From positions 2,356,292-2,420,291 of the forward strand of contig NZ_CP022163.1 of the NCBI RefSeq assembly GCF_002305855.1: a stretch of 64,000 nucleotides of DNA, in the 5' to 3' direction. A program made the position numbers and the translations under genes. Shown here in pieces: positions 62,283-64,000 of this stretch; within the stretch, counting starts at the first letter, position 1, and every line of letters begins with the position of its first letter. Origin of the DNA: Melittangium boletus DSM 14713. GTDB taxonomy: Bacteria; Myxococcota; Myxococcia; Myxococcales; Myxococcaceae. The notes beneath the pieces were generated by a model. That model was not told the DNA's origin, did no database searches, and saw nothing but the letters and a program-made list of their open reading frames with translations.

Positions 62283-64000
62283 CTACTCGGGAGCGGGGGC
62301 ATCCTCCCGAGGACCGATGCCACCGGGCGAGGAAGGGGCTTGCGCCTGGCCGAGGAAGTCGTCCAAGGCCCCCACGTCGATGGGTTTGCGGAACACGGCG
62401 TCCACCAGGGCGAGGTTGGCCCGGTTCTGTCCTCGCACATCCATGCCCGTCACGATGGCCAGGAGCGCCTGGGGAGAGCGCTTGCGCAGCTCGCGCGCCA
62501 CGTCCCAGCCGGACAGGTCCGGCATCACCGCGTCGAGCAGGGCGGCGTCGTATCGCCGCTCCTCCCACATCTTCAAGGCCACGTCGCCACTGTGAGCCAC
62601 CTTCACGTCATAGCCCTCCTCGCCGAGCACCTCCGCCATCATCCGCGCGTTGTCGGGATCGTCATCCACCACCAGCACCCGGCGCGTCGGGTGCAAGCGC
62701 CGCGGTTCCACCTCGCTCCGCGCATGCGCCAGCGCTTCCTCCTCGGCCCCGGCGCGCACGAGCGGCAGGCGCACGACGAAGGCCGCGCCCTGGCCCCCGG
62801 ACAGGTTCTCCACCGTCAGCTCGCCGCCCCAGCGGCGCACCTGCTCGCGCGACACCGCCAGGAGCAGCGAGCGCTGGGGAGCGCCCACCTCGCGGCTCAG
62901 GGGCTCGAACATGCGCGTCATCTCCTCCAGCGCGTACGGGGGGCCGGAGTCCTCCACCCGCAGGAGCGCCTCTCCGTCCGGCGACTCGCGTGTCTCCACC
63001 ACCACGTGTCCGCCCTCGTCTCCCAGCCGCTCGCGCTCGGCCAGGAGCAGGTTCACCACCAGCTCGCGGAAGAAGCCCGCGTCGGCCCGCACCGCGCCGG
63101 GGTCTCCCAGCCGGGGCTCCACCGTGACTGGGTGCTCGCGCTGCTCCAGCTCCGGGCCCACCAACTCCAGGGCCTCACGCACCGTGGCGTCCACCTGCAC
63201 ATCCCCCAGGTGCTCCTCGGTGCGCTGGACGTTGAACTCCTGGAGCCGGGCCACCAGCTCGCCCACGTGACCCACCGTCTTGTCCAGCGCGTCCAGGTGC
63301 TCCGGGTTGAACTCGCGCCGCAGGAGCGTGATGCGCAGCCGCAGCACGTTGAGGAAGTTGTTGAGCGCGTGCGCCGCGCCCGTGGCGAGCTGACCCAGCG
63401 CCTGGGTGCGGGTGCGCTGCAGTAGCCGCCCCTGCAACCGCCGCAGCTCGCCATGCGCGCTCAGCAGCGCCTTGCTCTTGTTGGCCGCTTCCGTCCGGTC
63501 GGTGAATGTCTGGATGACGCCGGCCAGCTCCCCGTTCTCCTCGAAGATGGGCGTGGCGCTCAGCTCCAGGCTGACCTCGCCGCCCCCGGGCCGCTCCACG
63601 CCCATCCACACCCCGTGTACGGACGAGCGCTCACGCAACGCCCGCGTGAAGGGCATGTCCAGCACCTTGAAGGGCGCGCCCCCCGGATGGCGCGCGTTCA
63701 CCTGCGAGAGCACCGTGGCCAGGGCCATGGACGAGCGCGTGCCCACCACCGAGCGCATGGGCACGCCCAGCAGGCGGCTCACGGGGGGTGAGGCGAAGGA
63801 CACCGCGCCATCCACTTCCACCAGCATGATGCCCACGTCCACGTGGTGGAGGACCGACTCCATCACCGCGGCCTCGCGAAAGCGCACCTCTTCCGTCTTG
63901 AGCACCCGGGCGTAGGAGGCCTGCGCCGACGCATGCGCCTCGCCCACCAGCTCCACGATGAAGGACGCCACCTCGGCCTCCACCCGTTGGCCATTGCGCC
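62283..64000 (-). CDS. PAS sensor histidine kinase with C-terminal receiver (5' part outside window)
   Basis: About 572 residues visible, open to the right edge. PAS domain (about 45-165 of the visible part), H-box with ATGAAHALNNFLN, HATPase region, and a receiver with intact VVDDDPD, LLDAVMPDLSGWD and the RKP lysine. The ATPase part is unusual: the N-box reads VVNLLLAERER without the second Asn, and the GxGLGL loop is replaced by QRSLLLAVSR, so ATP binding may be impaired while the receiver still works. Confidence 0.85.
   Translation of the reverse strand, partial: RNGQRVEAEVASFIVELVGEAHASAQASYARVLKTEEVRFREAAVMESVLHHVDVGIMLVEVDGAVSFASPPVSRLLGVPMRSVVGTRSSMALATVLSQVNARHPGGAPFKVLDMPFTRALRERSSVHGVWMGVERPGGGEVSLELSATPIFEENGELAGVIQTFTDRTEAANKSKALLSAHGELRRLQGRLLQRTRTQALGQLATGAAHALNNFLNVLRLRITLLRREFNPEHLDALDKTVGHVGELVARLQEFNVQRTEEHLGDVQVDATVREALELVGPELEQREHPVTVEPRLGDPGAVRADAGFFRELVVNLLLAERERLGDEGGHVVVETRESPDGEALLRVEDSGPPYALEEMTRMFEPLSREVGAPQRSLLLAVSREQVRRWGGELTVENLSGGQGAAFVVRLPLVRAGAEEEALAHARSEVEPRRLHPTRRVLVVDDDPDNARMMAEVLGEEGYDVKVAHSGDVALKMWEERRYDAALLDAVMPDLSGWDVARELRKRSPQALLAIVTGMDVRGQNRANLALVDAVFRKPIDVGALDDFLGQAQAPSSPGGIGPREDAPAPE

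Overview
This window is chromosomal DNA from a high-GC delta-proteobacterium, almost certainly a predatory myxobacterium of the Cystobacter/Archangium type. The evidence is strong GC bias in third codon positions, a lysine-rich histone-like protein, Ser/Thr kinases and hybrid sensor kinases, three DUF2378 (TIGR02265) proteins of a kind I know only from Myxococcales, a KaiC-like ATPase, myxobacterial-style toxin/immunity genes (type VI immunity DUF3396 and Imm52), secreted cellulases and alpha-lytic-type proteases, and geosmin synthase. I read the family and genus assignment from gene content, not from a marker gene.

Layout. 1-8.2 kb: a partial NFACT/RqcH-like protein with an apparent frameshift, a Lys/Ala-rich histone-like protein, a GH1 beta-glucosidase, a DusB-type tRNA dihydrouridine synthase, an M50 protease with a TPR tail, a fatty acid desaturase, and an ECF sigma/anti-sigma pair. 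8.2-18.6 kb: a ClC channel with CBS domains, a PDZ-containing CPBP protease, a serpin lipoprotein, two tandem GH6 cellulase lipoproteins and an RluA-type pseudouridine synthase. 18.6-21.9 kb: a polymorphic-toxin locus in which the toxin lipoprotein gene is frameshifted and split by an intact IS66-family element (exact 8-bp target duplication), while the downstream immunity gene is intact. 22-32 kb: two glycosyltransferases, small envelope genes, a peroxiredoxin, an amidohydrolase with lost metal ligands, a SWIM/SNF2 helicase and a glutathione S-transferase. 32-42 kb: two tandem secreted S1 proteases with ricin-type lectin tails, then gltB-gltD. 42-47.7 kb: a hybrid histidine kinase, QueF, a Ser/Thr kinase, a small lipoprotein, and a response regulator with a KaiC-like double ATPase.

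47.87-53.05 kb is the most striking part: a three-gene co-directional cluster encoding geosmin synthase and two different Family 2B encapsulin shell proteins (HK97-fold subunits with an inserted cyclic-nucleotide-binding-like domain, EshA-like). The synthase carries two copies of a TGLGTSAAR motif, one in the linker between its two terpene cyclase domains and one at the extreme C-terminus. A similar [GN]TAAAR motif occurs in the N-terminal arm of both shell proteins. I infer a two-component protein nanocompartment that packages the whole FPP-to-geosmin pathway, with the repeated motif as the likely packaging signal.

53-64 kb: an orphan Imm52 immunity gene, a Ppx/GppA-HD phosphatase, a zinc alcohol dehydrogenase, a 2OG-Fe(II) oxygenase, a DUF4230 protein, a TPR protein, three DUF2378 paralogues around a HAD phosphatase, and a sensor kinase with a receiver domain that runs off the right edge. 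I saw no tRNA, rRNA, CRISPR array or prophage.
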